A stretch of DNA of 12,545 bases from Bacillota bacterium (GCA_023409755.1 JAEYRA010000056.1:1-12545), one strand, 5' to 3'. Positions 1 to 6,209 are shown, counted from the stretch's first letter. Numbers and translations are program-made. Notes: generated from the letters alone by a model not told the origin.

Positions 1-423
1 AAAGCCTGGCGCGCGCTGCCGCGCTTCAAGCTTGACAGTGCATTTGGCACATGGTTGTATCGCATCGCGGTCAACGCCTGCTCAGACGAGCTGCGTCGGC
101 GGCGTGCTAAGTTTGTCTCCATGGAGCAGCTGGCCGAGGTGGGTCATGAGCCGGGCTGTGACGGATTTGAGGAGAGCACTGTGACCGGTGATAGCATTCA
201 GCAGGCGATTTTGCAGCTGCAGGAGGAATACCGTGCCGCCGTTGTGCTGCGGGATGTGGAAGGCTATGCCTACGACGACATTGCCGCCATTTTACAATGC
301 CCCATGGGAACGGTTCGTTCACGCATCAGCCGCGGGCGGGAGCAGCTGCGGTACCTGCTGACTCAGGATGGAACTTTGCCCCGAGAAGCCACGTCCAAAC
401 AGGCAGAAAGGGGCAGAACATGA
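1..423 (+). CDS. ECF-type RNA polymerase sigma factor (5' end missing)
   Basis: An extracytoplasmic-function (sigma-70 family) factor that would direct RNA polymerase to a stress or envelope regulon. The reading frame is open from base 1, so the N-terminus lies outside the window; 140 residues are visible. Visible region 2 begins with AWRALPRF and runs through FGTWLYRIAVNAC and a run of arginines, typical of sigma region 2.3-2.4. Region 4 is the C-terminal part with RAAVVLRDVEGYAYDDIA and the helix-turn-helix stretch CPMGTVRSRISRGREQLR, which reads the -35 element. The internal TTG at 55 is not the start, because the homology continues upstream. The stop overlaps the next start (ATGA at 420-423), so it is translationally coupled to the anti-sigma gene. 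The family is certain; the exact subgroup (SigW/RpoE-like) is inferred. Confidence 0.93.
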   Translation, partial: KAWRALPRFKLDSAFGTWLYRIAVNACSDELRRRRAKFVSMEQLAEVGHEPGCDGFEESTVTGDSIQQAILQLQEEYRAAVVLRDVEGYAYDDIAAILQCPMGTVRSRISRGREQLRYLLTQDGTLPREATSKQAERGRT

Positions 424-1277
424 AACCGTGCGAGCAACAACAAAATATCGCGCTTTATGTGGACGGCGAATTGAGCGGCAAGGAGTTGGCTCAGTTTGAA
501 TCCCATCTGGCGCAGTGCCCGGCCTGTCAGGAGGAACTGGAGCAGGTTCGCGAACTGCTGCGGCAACTCAACGACCTGCCGGAGCTGGAAGTGCCGGCAC
601 AGCTGCCGGCGCGGTTGCGCGCTGCCCTGCTCGAGGAGGCGGGCAAAGCCCGTATACGTTCTCCACGGCCGACGTGGCTGCCGATGGCTGCTGCGGTCTG
701 CGCCATTCTGGTGGGTGGTGTCATCCTGGTGGGCGGTGCACTGCGCATGGGTCAGACTGGTGGCAACAGCGGTGGACAATACCTGATGCAGGCCGAGCAG
801 GCACCCGCCTCCGACGAGATGAATTCGATAGCCAGCGTGCCGGAGGAAAGCGCCGCATTGGCGACTGACGAGGCTCAAGCCACCAGCGAGGCGCCTCGGT
901 TGGCGGCTGCGGCGCCGCAACCCTCCGACCAGGGCGGCAAGCTTGCGGGGGGCGCTCCCGCTGGCGATGCCACCGAGGAACCCGCTGCCGGCAGCGAGCA
1001 GACCTACGGCATCACCCAAAGCGAGGACGGCGACAATGAGACCGCCACCGCCAAGGTGCAGGGCGGCAAGGAAGAAGCAACGGCCGGGACGCTGGAGGAC
1101 AACGCCAATCTTACCGATGCAATGCCGGAAGGCGAGCAAACGGTGTGGAATCACATCATCGATTGGTGCATGGGTGCGCTGCCCTGGGTGGCGGCGGCGC
1201 TGTTGGTGGGCGGTCTTGCAACGGTCGTCACACTCTCCGCACGCCGTGCCCGTAGCAGGCGCTCCGGAAAGGAGTAA
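420..1277 (+). CDS. Anti-sigma factor with N-terminal zinc finger and two membrane segments
   Basis: A 285-residue membrane-bound anti-sigma factor that should bind and silence the sigma factor encoded just upstream. The N-terminal 40 residues form a ZAS-type zinc finger with C4, H29, C33 and C36 (the HxxxCxxC pattern). A transmembrane helix follows at about residues 87-108. Next is a roughly 145-residue extracytoplasmic stretch rich in Ala, Glu, Gly and Gln that looks disordered. A second hydrophobic helix lies at about 252-273, ending in a very basic tail (ARRARSRRSGKE). Most family members have one transmembrane helix, so the second one and the short cytoplasmic tail are unusual. The start at 420 was chosen because it overlaps the sigma stop and begins the zinc finger. 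Release of the sigma factor by regulated proteolysis is family knowledge, not visible here. Confidence 0.9.
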   Translation: MKPCEQQQNIALYVDGELSGKELAQFESHLAQCPACQEELEQVRELLRQLNDLPELEVPAQLPARLRAALLEEAGKARIRSPRPTWLPMAAAVCAILVGGVILVGGALRMGQTGGNSGGQYLMQAEQAPASDEMNSIASVPEESAALATDEAQATSEAPRLAAAAPQPSDQGGKLAGGAPAGDATEEPAAGSEQTYGITQSEDGDNETATAKVQGGKEEATAGTLEDNANLTDAMPEGEQTVWNHIIDWCMGALPWVAAALLVGGLATVVTLSARRARSRRSGKE

Positions 1278-1279
1278 CC

Positions 1280-1996
1280 ATGTTTCGTCAACTGACAGCC
1301 GGCTTAGCCGCTGTCATATTGGCCGCGGGGCTGCTCATGGGCAGCGCGCCCGCCCAGGCTGCGCCGGATACCACTGCTGACCCCAACGTCATCCACGTGA
1401 GTGGCAGTGCCACGGTCACCCTGGAGCCCGACGTGGCCTACATCACCCTCTCGGTCGTGTCGAGCACCAAGAATCTGGCTGACGCGCGCGCTGACAACAA
1501 CACCCGCATGGACAAGGTTCTCGCCCTGCTGGAAAAGCAAGGGGTGGAGGACAAGGACGTGCAGACCACCGATTACAGCATTTGGCCCCGTTACAATGAC
1601 GCGGGTACCGCCATCACTGGGTATGAACTGACCAACACCGTTCAGGTGAAGGTGCGCAATCTGGACAAACTCAGCGCCGTGCTGGATGGTGCGGTGACCG
1701 CCGGTGCCAACTCGGTGAGCGGATTATCCTTTGGCGTGGACGACCGGGAGGCCGCATACAACCAGGCTCTGGGCAAAGCCATCGGGGATGCCCGCACCCG
1801 TGCCGAAACGCTTGCCAAGGCTGCCGGGCGGGAGTTAGGCACCGTGAAGGCCATGACCGAGAGCAGCGCCTACCAGCCCTATTATGATCTCAAGGGTATG
1901 AACTCCTTTGCGGCTGCCGACACAGCTGGTACCTCTCTGTCTGCCGGCACCACGCAGATTACGGCCACGGTGAACGTGGACTTCACCCTGCGGTAA
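1280..1996 (+). CDS. Secreted SIMPL-domain (DUF541) protein
   Basis: A 238-residue exported protein of the SIMPL/DUF541 family (the BP26/OMP28-like fold). Its biochemical role is not established; members are envelope proteins. The first 27 residues form a signal peptide (FRQ basic start, hydrophobic core, AQA cleavage site). The mature part shows the family pattern: VSGSATVTLEPDVAYITLSV near residue 40, a KVLALLEKQGVEDKDVQT helix, DYSIWPRY, and a C-terminal beta strand ITATVNVDFTL. It starts 2 bases after the anti-sigma stop with an AAGGAG ribosome binding site. It is a paralogue of the next gene: both share the NxxxMDKV...L, GVE, TTDYSI and FxVDDRxAAYN blocks. The location in a sigma/anti-sigma operon suggests a role in an envelope stress response. 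Confidence 0.9.
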   Translation: MFRQLTAGLAAVILAAGLLMGSAPAQAAPDTTADPNVIHVSGSATVTLEPDVAYITLSVVSSTKNLADARADNNTRMDKVLALLEKQGVEDKDVQTTDYSIWPRYNDAGTAITGYELTNTVQVKVRNLDKLSAVLDGAVTAGANSVSGLSFGVDDREAAYNQALGKAIGDARTRAETLAKAAGRELGTVKAMTESSAYQPYYDLKGMNSFAAADTAGTSLSAGTTQITATVNVDFTLR

Positions 1997-2010
1997 GGAG
2001 CGTGAGCGGA

Positions 2011-2790
2011 ATGAAGATAAACCGTAGGATTCTCTGGATTCTTGCCCTCAGTGCCTTGCTGGCGGCCACAATGCTGGCAGGCTGCGCCGCGCTCCGGCCC
2101 CTGGCGGCCCAGGAGGCTGTGCCCACCAGCCCAACCGCCGCGCCAACGGCGACCGCCGCACAGGCCGCTGACGAGGGCGGCATCACCGTCAGCGCCGAGG
2201 GCAGCATTTGGGTGGCGCCCGATGTGGCGACCTTCACAGTGGGCGTACAGACGATCGGCGACACCGCCAGCGCCGCCCGCAGCAGCAACGCCAAGAAAAT
2301 GGACAAAGTATTTGCAGCCCTCAAGGCCAAGGGAGTGGAGGGTGCCGACATCACCACGGCCGATTACAGCATCTACCCAACCTATGACACCAAGGGCATC
2401 AAGATCACCGGTTATACCGTCAACAACAACTTGAGCGTGAAAGTGCGGGACTTGGACACGGCTGGCGATGTGCTGGGCGCAGCCACGGCAGCCGGGGCCA
2501 ACTGGGCCGGCGGAATTTCCTTTGACGTGGACGACCGCACAGCCGCTTACAACGAAGCACTGGCCCAGGCCATGGAGCACGCCAAGGTCCGCGCCGCCAC
2601 CATGGCCCAGGCTGCTGGCGTCACGCTGGGGCAGGCCACGACGATATCGGAGTCATCCGGCAGCAGCGGCCCCATCTACCGGGCCGAGAGCCTGACTGGC
2701 GCAGCGGCGGACACCGCAACTGTGCCGGTGTCCTCCGGCCAGTTGGAGGTCACTGCCACCATCACCGTGGTGTTCCAGATTGCCCGGTAA
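2011..2790 (+). CDS. SIMPL-domain (DUF541) lipoprotein
   Basis: A 259-residue lipoprotein of the SIMPL/DUF541 family, paralogue of the preceding gene. The N-terminus is a lipoprotein signal with lipobox LAGC, so Cys25 would be lipidated and the protein anchored on the outer face of the membrane. A short Pro/Thr/Ala-rich linker follows, then the SIMPL domain from about residue 55 (ITVSAEGSIWVAPDVATFTV) to the C-terminal strand ending FQIAR. An in-frame GTG at 2002 is possible, but only one base separates it from the AAGGAG at 1995-2000. The ATG at 2011 has 10 bases of spacing, so I prefer it. It is the last gene of the operon and is followed by a strong terminator. Function is unknown beyond envelope location. 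Confidence 0.88.
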   Translation: MKINRRILWILALSALLAATMLAGCAALRPLAAQEAVPTSPTAAPTATAAQAADEGGITVSAEGSIWVAPDVATFTVGVQTIGDTASAARSSNAKKMDKVFAALKAKGVEGADITTADYSIYPTYDTKGIKITGYTVNNNLSVKVRDLDTAGDVLGAATAAGANWAGGISFDVDDRTAAYNEALAQAMEHAKVRAATMAQAAGVTLGQATTISESSGSSGPIYRAESLTGAAADTATVPVSSGQLEVTATITVVFQIAR

Positions 2791-2810
2791 ACCGAACCCA
2801 TAGCAACCAC

Positions 2811-2840
2811 AGGGGCCGCCCATTGGGCGGCCTCTTTGTT
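2811..2840 (+). terminator. Rho-independent terminator of the sigma/anti-sigma/SIMPL operon
   Basis: GC-rich inverted repeat with an 8-bp core, GGCCGCCC (2814-2821) and GGGCGGCC (2825-2832), loop ATT, extended outward by three more pairs including one wobble. It is followed by TCTTTGTTGT. It lies 20 bases after the stop of the SIMPL lipoprotein gene. Confidence 0.85.
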
Positions 2841-2865
2841 GTGTCAGTTGGTTCTGCGCCGGATG

Positions 2866-2899
2866 TTTACACAAACAAGGCCGCCCATGGGACGGCCCT
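2866..2899 (-). terminator. Rho-independent terminator of the DUF4364/TSCPD operon
   Basis: Read on the minus strand, 2897-2890 pairs with 2886-2879 around a 3-base loop, with one G-U wobble and two more outer pairs, and is followed by a U-rich stretch (TTGTTTGTGT). On the plus strand the same site has C-A mismatches, so the fold is better on the minus strand. This fits the minus-strand gene ending at 2929. Confidence 0.7.
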
Positions 2900-2928
2900 G
2901 TCAGAAGGTCATGATGGAACCGTGGGGA

Positions 2929-3192
2929 TTACTTGCCCTCGCCGGCGGCCAGATGTTGACGCAGAGCCTTGGAGAGCTGGTCGGGGCAGGAGGTGCCATT
3001 TTGGCATTGGATGCCAGCCAGCAGGTCGGCCACCTCGGCGGCGGGGCGGCCGACGATGAGCCGGGAAAGACCCGACAGGTTGCCGGTGCAGCCCCGGTCG
3101 AAGGCGCAAGCGGTGATGACACCATCCTCCACCTCCACCGTGATGCGGGAGGAGCAGGTGCCTTTGGTTTTGTATACAATCTTTTCGGTCAT
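2929..3192 (-). CDS. TIGR03905-type TSCPD domain protein
   Basis: A small 87-residue cytoplasmic protein with the TSCPD motif that names the family (T67-S68-C69-P70-D71). Its cysteines are C13, C29, C35, C63 and C69, a pattern that suggests metal binding; the TSCPD domain is also found at the end of some ribonucleotide reductases, but the role of this stand-alone form is not established. The start MTEKIVYKTKGTC was chosen because its ATG overlaps the stop of the upstream DUF4364 gene (ATGA), and an upstream extension in this frame is not protein-like. It is co-transcribed with DUF4364 and ends just before a minus-strand terminator. Confidence 0.88.
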   Translation of the reverse strand: MTEKIVYKTKGTCSSRITVEVEDGVITACAFDRGCTGNLSGLSRLIVGRPAAEVADLLAGIQCQNGTSCPDQLSKALRQHLAAGEGK

Positions 3193-3746
3193 TTCGTTTC
3201 TTCCGTTTCCTCTTGTTCGTCCCGGGTCAGCTGGGCCAGAAATTGGGCGTAGAGCGTGGTGGCGTCCTGCCGGAAGCGCCGGCACACGCTCTCCGCAATC
3301 TCGGCGGAGGGGGCGGTCAGGTTGAGCTCCAGGAGCGTGGCGAAGTCCTCGGTTAGCCGCAGTTTCACCGGGTATTCGCTGGCGGCGGTCTGGCCATAGG
3401 TCGCCGTCACCTCCAGGTCCAGCTCCAGTTCATCCTTCAGTTCAGCCACCCTTTCGTCAATGATGTTACGCACGTTGAGCGCGATGCGGTTCTTCAGCAG
3501 GTTCAGCACGTTAAGGCCGTCAACCGTCAGGGTGTAGACCCGCCGGTCATCCATGTGGCGCACGGCCAGCAGTCCGTCGTCTTTGAGCTCTGCCAGGAAT
3601 TGCTCCATATCAAAATAGAGCATCCACTCCCGCTCCTGGTTGAAGCGCACGATGTGGTCGTGGTCCATCCCCAAGGGCAGTTTGGACACCAGGTAGAGCA
3701 GTATCAGCCGGTTTTCGGCAATGCTGGTAACCAGTTTGTAGCGCAT
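3189..3746 (-). CDS. DUF4364 family protein (winged-helix-like)
   Basis: A 185-residue protein of the DUF4364 family, common in Clostridia and of unknown function. The N-terminal third (ENRLILLYLVSKLP, then a helix FDMEQFLAELKDDGLLA and the wing-like HMDDRRVYTLT) looks like a winged-helix DNA-binding fold; the middle has a long helix (NVRNIIDERVAELKDELELD) that could dimerise. I place the start at 3746, which has GGAAGGAGG five bases upstream. Upstream in-frame ATGs at 3764 and 3794 lie in or before the promoter -10 box. A transcription regulator role is inferred from the fold only. The gene overlaps the TSCPD gene by four bases. Confidence 0.85.
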   Translation of the reverse strand: MRYKLVTSIAENRLILLYLVSKLPLGMDHDHIVRFNQEREWMLYFDMEQFLAELKDDGLLAVRHMDDRRVYTLTVDGLNVLNLLKNRIALNVRNIIDERVAELKDELELDLEVTATYGQTAASEYPVKLRLTEDFATLLELNLTAPSAEIAESVCRRFRQDATTLYAQFLAQLTRDEQEETEETK

Positions 3747-3762
3747 GGTGCCTCCTTCCACC

Positions 3763-3771
3763 ATTATAGCA
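3763..3771 (-). promoter_or_regulatory. Extended -10 promoter of the DUF4364/TSCPD operon
   Basis: On the minus strand TGCTATAAT (3771 to 3763) is a perfect extended -10 element for the housekeeping sigma factor. No good -35 is visible at the usual distance, which is acceptable for an extended -10. The expected transcription start, near 3756, falls inside the ribosome binding site GGAAGGAGG (3759-3751), so the leader would be about 10 bases long. Confidence 0.7.
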
Positions 3772-4150
3772 GACGTGAGCCGCCGATAAAACACCGCTTG
3801 TTCATTTTACTGGCAGCGCGCATAAAGCACTGTGATTTTCGGCACACTGTGGGCGACCAGTGTTCCCACACTGAGGATGTCATCGTCCGTCAACAAAGTG
3901 CATGGGAGTAAAAGGAAAGTACCGACCGCCGGTTCATCCGGAGGGAGGATACCGACAATCGGGGGAAGGACAAAAGCAGATGGCCCGCCCGAAGGCGAAA
4001 CTCCGTATCTTGAAAAAACGGCATGAGTGCCATAAATAAACATCGTCCGGCGACCTGCGCGCCGGATGATTCGCAATCATCGGAACAATCCGTCCAAATC
4101 GCGGACGGCGCCGCAGCGACATCCGCGAAAGGCTGGCTGCTGCCAGCCGT
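3772..4150. other. Gene-free, hairpin-rich intergenic stretch
   Basis: About 380 bases with no coding region I can support. ORFs of up to 89 codons exist on the minus strand (e.g. from 4043 down to 3807), but none has a ribosome binding site. The stretch holds many short inverted repeats: 3845-3853/3865-3873, 3929-3932/3938-3941, 3952-3955/3959-3962, 3986-3989/3994-3997, 4020-4023/4028-4031, 4042-4052/4060-4070 (11 pairs), 4090-4095/4103-4108 and 4131-4137/4142-4148. TACCGAC occurs twice in direct orientation (3920-3926 and 3950-3956). On the minus strand the hairpin at 4033-4018 is followed directly by six T. A non-coding RNA is possible, but I could not match it to a known family. Confidence 0.45.
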
Positions 4151-4182
4151 AAAAAATGCCCTTCCCACGGTGGGGAAGGGCT
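4151..4182 (-). terminator. Terminator of the SASP gene
   Basis: Inverted repeat GCCCTTCCC (4158-4166) and GGGAAGGGC (4173-4181), 9 pairs. On the minus strand it is followed by a run of six T (4157-4152). It lies about 20 bases after the stop of the SASP gene at 4202. The opposite strand has only CTTTC after the hairpin, so termination should favour the minus strand. Confidence 0.85.
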
Positions 4183-4201
4183 TTCACAGGCATGGCTGGT
4201 G

Positions 4202-4414
4202 TTACTGAATCTGCTGTTTGCCCAACTCAACCAGCTTGCGGGTGATGTTGCCGCCGATGCGGCCGCAGTCGCGGGAGGTTAGATTCCCCCAGCTGCCGCT
4301 CTGCGGGACGCTGATCGCCAGCTCCGAGGCGGTTTCGTACTTCATCTGATAGAGCGCGCCCTGCGCCCCGCTGACCAAGGGCTTCGCCATACTGATGCGG
4401 CTTTGCGTATCCAT
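4202..4414 (-). CDS. Alpha/beta-type small acid-soluble spore protein (SASP)
   Basis: A 70-residue spore protein that coats DNA in the forespore and protects it from UV and chemical damage; it is degraded by the GPR protease at germination. The family features are visible: MKYETASELAI, matching the first conserved block with the GPR cleavage region around SE-LA, and the C-terminal block GNLTSRDCGRIGGNITRKLVE, matching the DNA-binding GG...TKRLV motif. The middle (SVPQSGSWGN) is divergent from the Bacillus consensus, and Cys in the second block is unusual. The start MDTQSRISMAK at 4414 has GGAGGAG upstream. Expression in the forespore under sigma-G is expected from the family, but I could not identify a convincing sigma-G promoter. 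This gene marks the organism as a spore former. Confidence 0.9.
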   Translation of the reverse strand: MDTQSRISMAKPLVSGAQGALYQMKYETASELAISVPQSGSWGNLTSRDCGRIGGNITRKLVELGKQQIQ

Positions 4415-4492
4415 GTGTTCTCCTCCGTTTCCGTCGTTGGCGTCTCGCGCCTTTCTGAGAATACGTTTCCCTCTGGAGGAGGAGTGAACACC

Positions 4493-4663
4493 ATGAAAAA
4501 TATGCGGCCTCGCGCACCGATGCCCAGCTTGGCCAGAACCCGGCTGGGAATGTGGCAGACCATTGGCAGCAGCCCACGTCAATCCGTCAATGCCGTAGCC
4601 GCTCAGGCATTTCAGAGGAATTTTCCCAATTTTTCCAGCAAAGCCGATGCGTCGTCACCGTAG
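4493..4663 (+). CDS. Possible small basic protein (56 codons), uncertain
   Basis: An ATG at 4493 sits 8 bases after a very strong ribosome binding site (GGAGGAGGAG, 4475-4484). The predicted 56-residue product starts MKNMRPRAPMPSLARTRLGM and is basic with no membrane segment or known motif. The last 50 bases overlap the 3' end of the HPr-like gene on the other strand, so that part is a reading-frame shadow. The gene would diverge from the SASP gene, with only 78 bases between the two starts. It could equally be an accident of a purine-rich stretch. No family recognised. Confidence 0.3.
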   Translation: MKNMRPRAPMPSLARTRLGMWQTIGSSPRQSVNAVAAQAFQRNFPNFSSKADASSP

Positions 4664-4854
4664 ACGTCCAGCAGTATCGGCTCTTTCAGGTTGAGGCTCA
4701 AGATGCCCAGCACAGACTTCGCGTCCACCACATAGCGGCCTTGCCGGAGGTCCACATCGTCGAGGTAATCTGCCGTCAGCGCGCAGAAAGTTTGCGCATC
4801 GCGGATGTTGGAGATGTGCACCGTCATCGTGCGAAGTTTTTGGGTGTCAGCCAT
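4612..4854 (-). CDS. HPr-fold protein lacking the active-site histidine
   Basis: An 80-residue protein with the fold of the PTS phosphocarrier HPr. The second half matches HPr well: a strand and loop ending DAKSVLGILSLNL, where S47 lies at the position of the regulatory Ser46 of HPr, then LLDVYGDDASALLEKLGKFL. The first half lacks the GxHARPA active-site motif; the corresponding stretch reads NIRDAQTFCALTADY and has no histidine, so it cannot carry PEP-derived phosphate on His15. It cannot be a normal PTS carrier and may be a regulatory or structural relative. The start at 4854 has GGGAGGAG upstream and overlaps the end of the metallopeptidase gene by 8 bases, so the two are coupled. An internal ATG at 4827 is an alternative start. 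Confidence 0.8.
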   Translation of the reverse strand: MADTQKLRTMTVHISNIRDAQTFCALTADYLDDVDLRQGRYVVDAKSVLGILSLNLKEPILLDVYGDDASALLEKLGKFL

Positions 4855-5992
4855 CGTTGTTCTCCTCCCACCATTTGTCAAAACTCTTTTGAAAACCAGG
4901 GTCGTCAAAGCCGAAGGAAGCGGCCAGCGCCTCGTCGGTGCGGGTGTTGGTCTCCAGCCGCTTTTCGTTTGCCGATTGCTCAATCATCGGGCGCTGGGCC
5001 ATCCGTTCCAGCATGGCCTGCACCCTTTGCCAGCCGTAGCGGTCCAGCAGGAACGCGGCGTACACCTTCGCCGTGGCGTAGTAGGCCGTCACATCCGGGT
5101 CGCCGGGCTCCAGTGCCTCCAGGTTCATGGCCTTCAGGTCTGCCATGGAGAAGGAGGGGTCATCCAGTGTCAGAGCCTCTGCCGGGCTGCCCCGTGCGAC
5201 GGTCAGCGCTTCCTCCAGGCAGCCGGCCAATCCCTCCTGCAGCCAATAGGCCGCGTTGTCGCCGGAGAGCTCGCTCACCAGGAGATGGGTCGTCTCGTGG
5301 CAAAGCATGGCGCGGTAATCCTCGGGGGTACTGCCATAACCGCCCATAAATGTCTTGATGGCCTCGCCATATTCGTGCCAGCCGCCCACCCAGGCGGGCA
5401 AGTCCAGTTTCACCGTCTGCAGGAACACCTGCTGGTCATCGTAGAGGCGAATCGTCACGTCCCCCTTCGGGGTGACACCCAACCGGTCATCCATGGTGGA
5501 AAGGACGTCGCTCTCGATGCCCAGCAGAGCGCGGGCCAGGTTGGCGGAGTTGCCCAGATAGTCCACCGCCACAGCGCCGTCGGAGACCCGTGTGAAGGCC
5601 GGGCCGGCGTAATACCATTCGCCATCCCGGCGCACAAAGCGGGCGGGGTAGGAGCAGCTGCGTTCCACGCCACCGATGGTGCTGCGCTGGGTGAGCGTCG
5701 CGGTCAGGGTGTCGCCGTCCGGTTTGGGGTTGGCGGCGTCCAGTGTGTAGGTGGTGATGTCCAGACTCCGTGCCGCATCGATGAGGTTGCGTTCCTCCAC
5801 CCGCAGCACCGGGTCGTCGGGGTTCACCGTTTGAAGGTAAGCGTCCCGGTCACCGGTCAGTACTGCCTGTTCCCGGGCGGTGAGCAGGCTCGCCAGCGCG
5901 CCAGCCTGGGCCGCAGGAAGCACTGCGGCCTGGCAGGCCGCCAGAAACAGAACCAGCAGCACCAGAGGGAGGACGGCAAATCGACGCTTCAT
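4847..5992 (-). CDS. Lipoprotein with peptidase MA-like metalloprotease domain
   Basis: A 381-residue lipoprotein: signal peptide with lipobox LAAC (Cys20 lipidated), so anchored on the outer membrane face. Residues about 30-135 form an N-terminal domain rich in aromatic and polar residues, resembling an NTF2-like fold. The catalytic part has H232-E233-T-T-H236 (HExxH) and E253 in the WLQEGLAGCLEE segment, the third zinc ligand, which is the gluzincin / peptidase MA-like arrangement. Further on YYATAKVYAAFLLDRYGW is the typical helix after the active site. It is probably an active zinc protease of unknown substrate. It starts at an ATG with GAAGGAAG four bases upstream and is the first gene of the operon with the HPr-fold protein. 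Confidence 0.85.
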   Translation of the reverse strand: MKRRFAVLPLVLLVLFLAACQAAVLPAAQAGALASLLTAREQAVLTGDRDAYLQTVNPDDPVLRVEERNLIDAARSLDITTYTLDAANPKPDGDTLTATLTQRSTIGGVERSCSYPARFVRRDGEWYYAGPAFTRVSDGAVAVDYLGNSANLARALLGIESDVLSTMDDRLGVTPKGDVTIRLYDDQQVFLQTVKLDLPAWVGGWHEYGEAIKTFMGGYGSTPEDYRAMLCHETTHLLVSELSGDNAAYWLQEGLAGCLEEALTVARGSPAEALTLDDPSFSMADLKAMNLEALEPGDPDVTAYYATAKVYAAFLLDRYGWQRVQAMLERMAQRPMIEQSANEKRLETNTRTDEALAASFGFDDPGFQKSFDKWWEENNDG

Positions 5993-6020
5993 GGTTCTTC
6001 CTTCGCATTTGGTTTCTACT

Positions 6021-6049
6021 ATTATACCCTGTTTTGCGTTGAGTGCCAG
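6021..6049 (-). promoter_or_regulatory. Sigma-A-type promoter of the metallopeptidase/HPr-like operon
   Basis: On the minus strand CTGGCA (6049-6044) and a perfect TATAAT (6026-6021) are separated by 17 bases. The predicted start of transcription is about 20 bases before the gene start at 5992. Confidence 0.75.
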
Positions 6050-6167
6050 CAGCGTTGGTCAACTCAACCGGCCCCACAGGCGAATTTTACCGCGTACATC
6101 TTGCGGCACGCCGTGGTATGCTAGAAATACAACGACCGACCGCGATGTGCAAACCCTAAAATTGGGC

Positions 6168-6195
6168 TTGATTTTAAGGGTTCGCTGTGTATAAT
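6168..6195 (+). promoter_or_regulatory. Promoter of tRNA-Val and downstream RNAs
   Basis: TTGATT (6168-6173) and TATAAT (6190-6195) separated by 16 bases, placing transcription start around 6202, just before the tRNA at 6210. The -35 box lies inside an imperfect inverted repeat, ACCCTAAAAT (6152-6161) and ATTTTAAGGGT (6171-6181), with one extra A on the right arm. Confidence 0.75.
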
Positions 6196-6209
6196 AGAGT
6201 ATGCGTCGC

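Noticed and set aside
363..1154. Long minus-strand open frame (263 codons) over the anti-sigma gene
   Set aside because: Antisense shadow of a GC-rich gene; the plus-strand frame has a zinc finger, membrane helices and translational coupling.
3900..4040. RNase P, tmRNA or SRP RNA in the hairpin-rich stretch
   Set aside because: I looked for the hallmark sequences of each, and only a partial GGAAAGT was present. Not enough for a call.
4415..4492. Sigma-G promoter for the SASP gene
   Set aside because: Expected from the family, but no pair of boxes at the right spacing was convincing, so it was not listed.
4805..6124. Plus-strand open frame of 439 codons over the metallopeptidase
   Set aside because: Shadow of the minus-strand gene, which has a lipobox, HExxH motif, promoter and ribosome binding site. 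The plus-strand translation shows no known domain.
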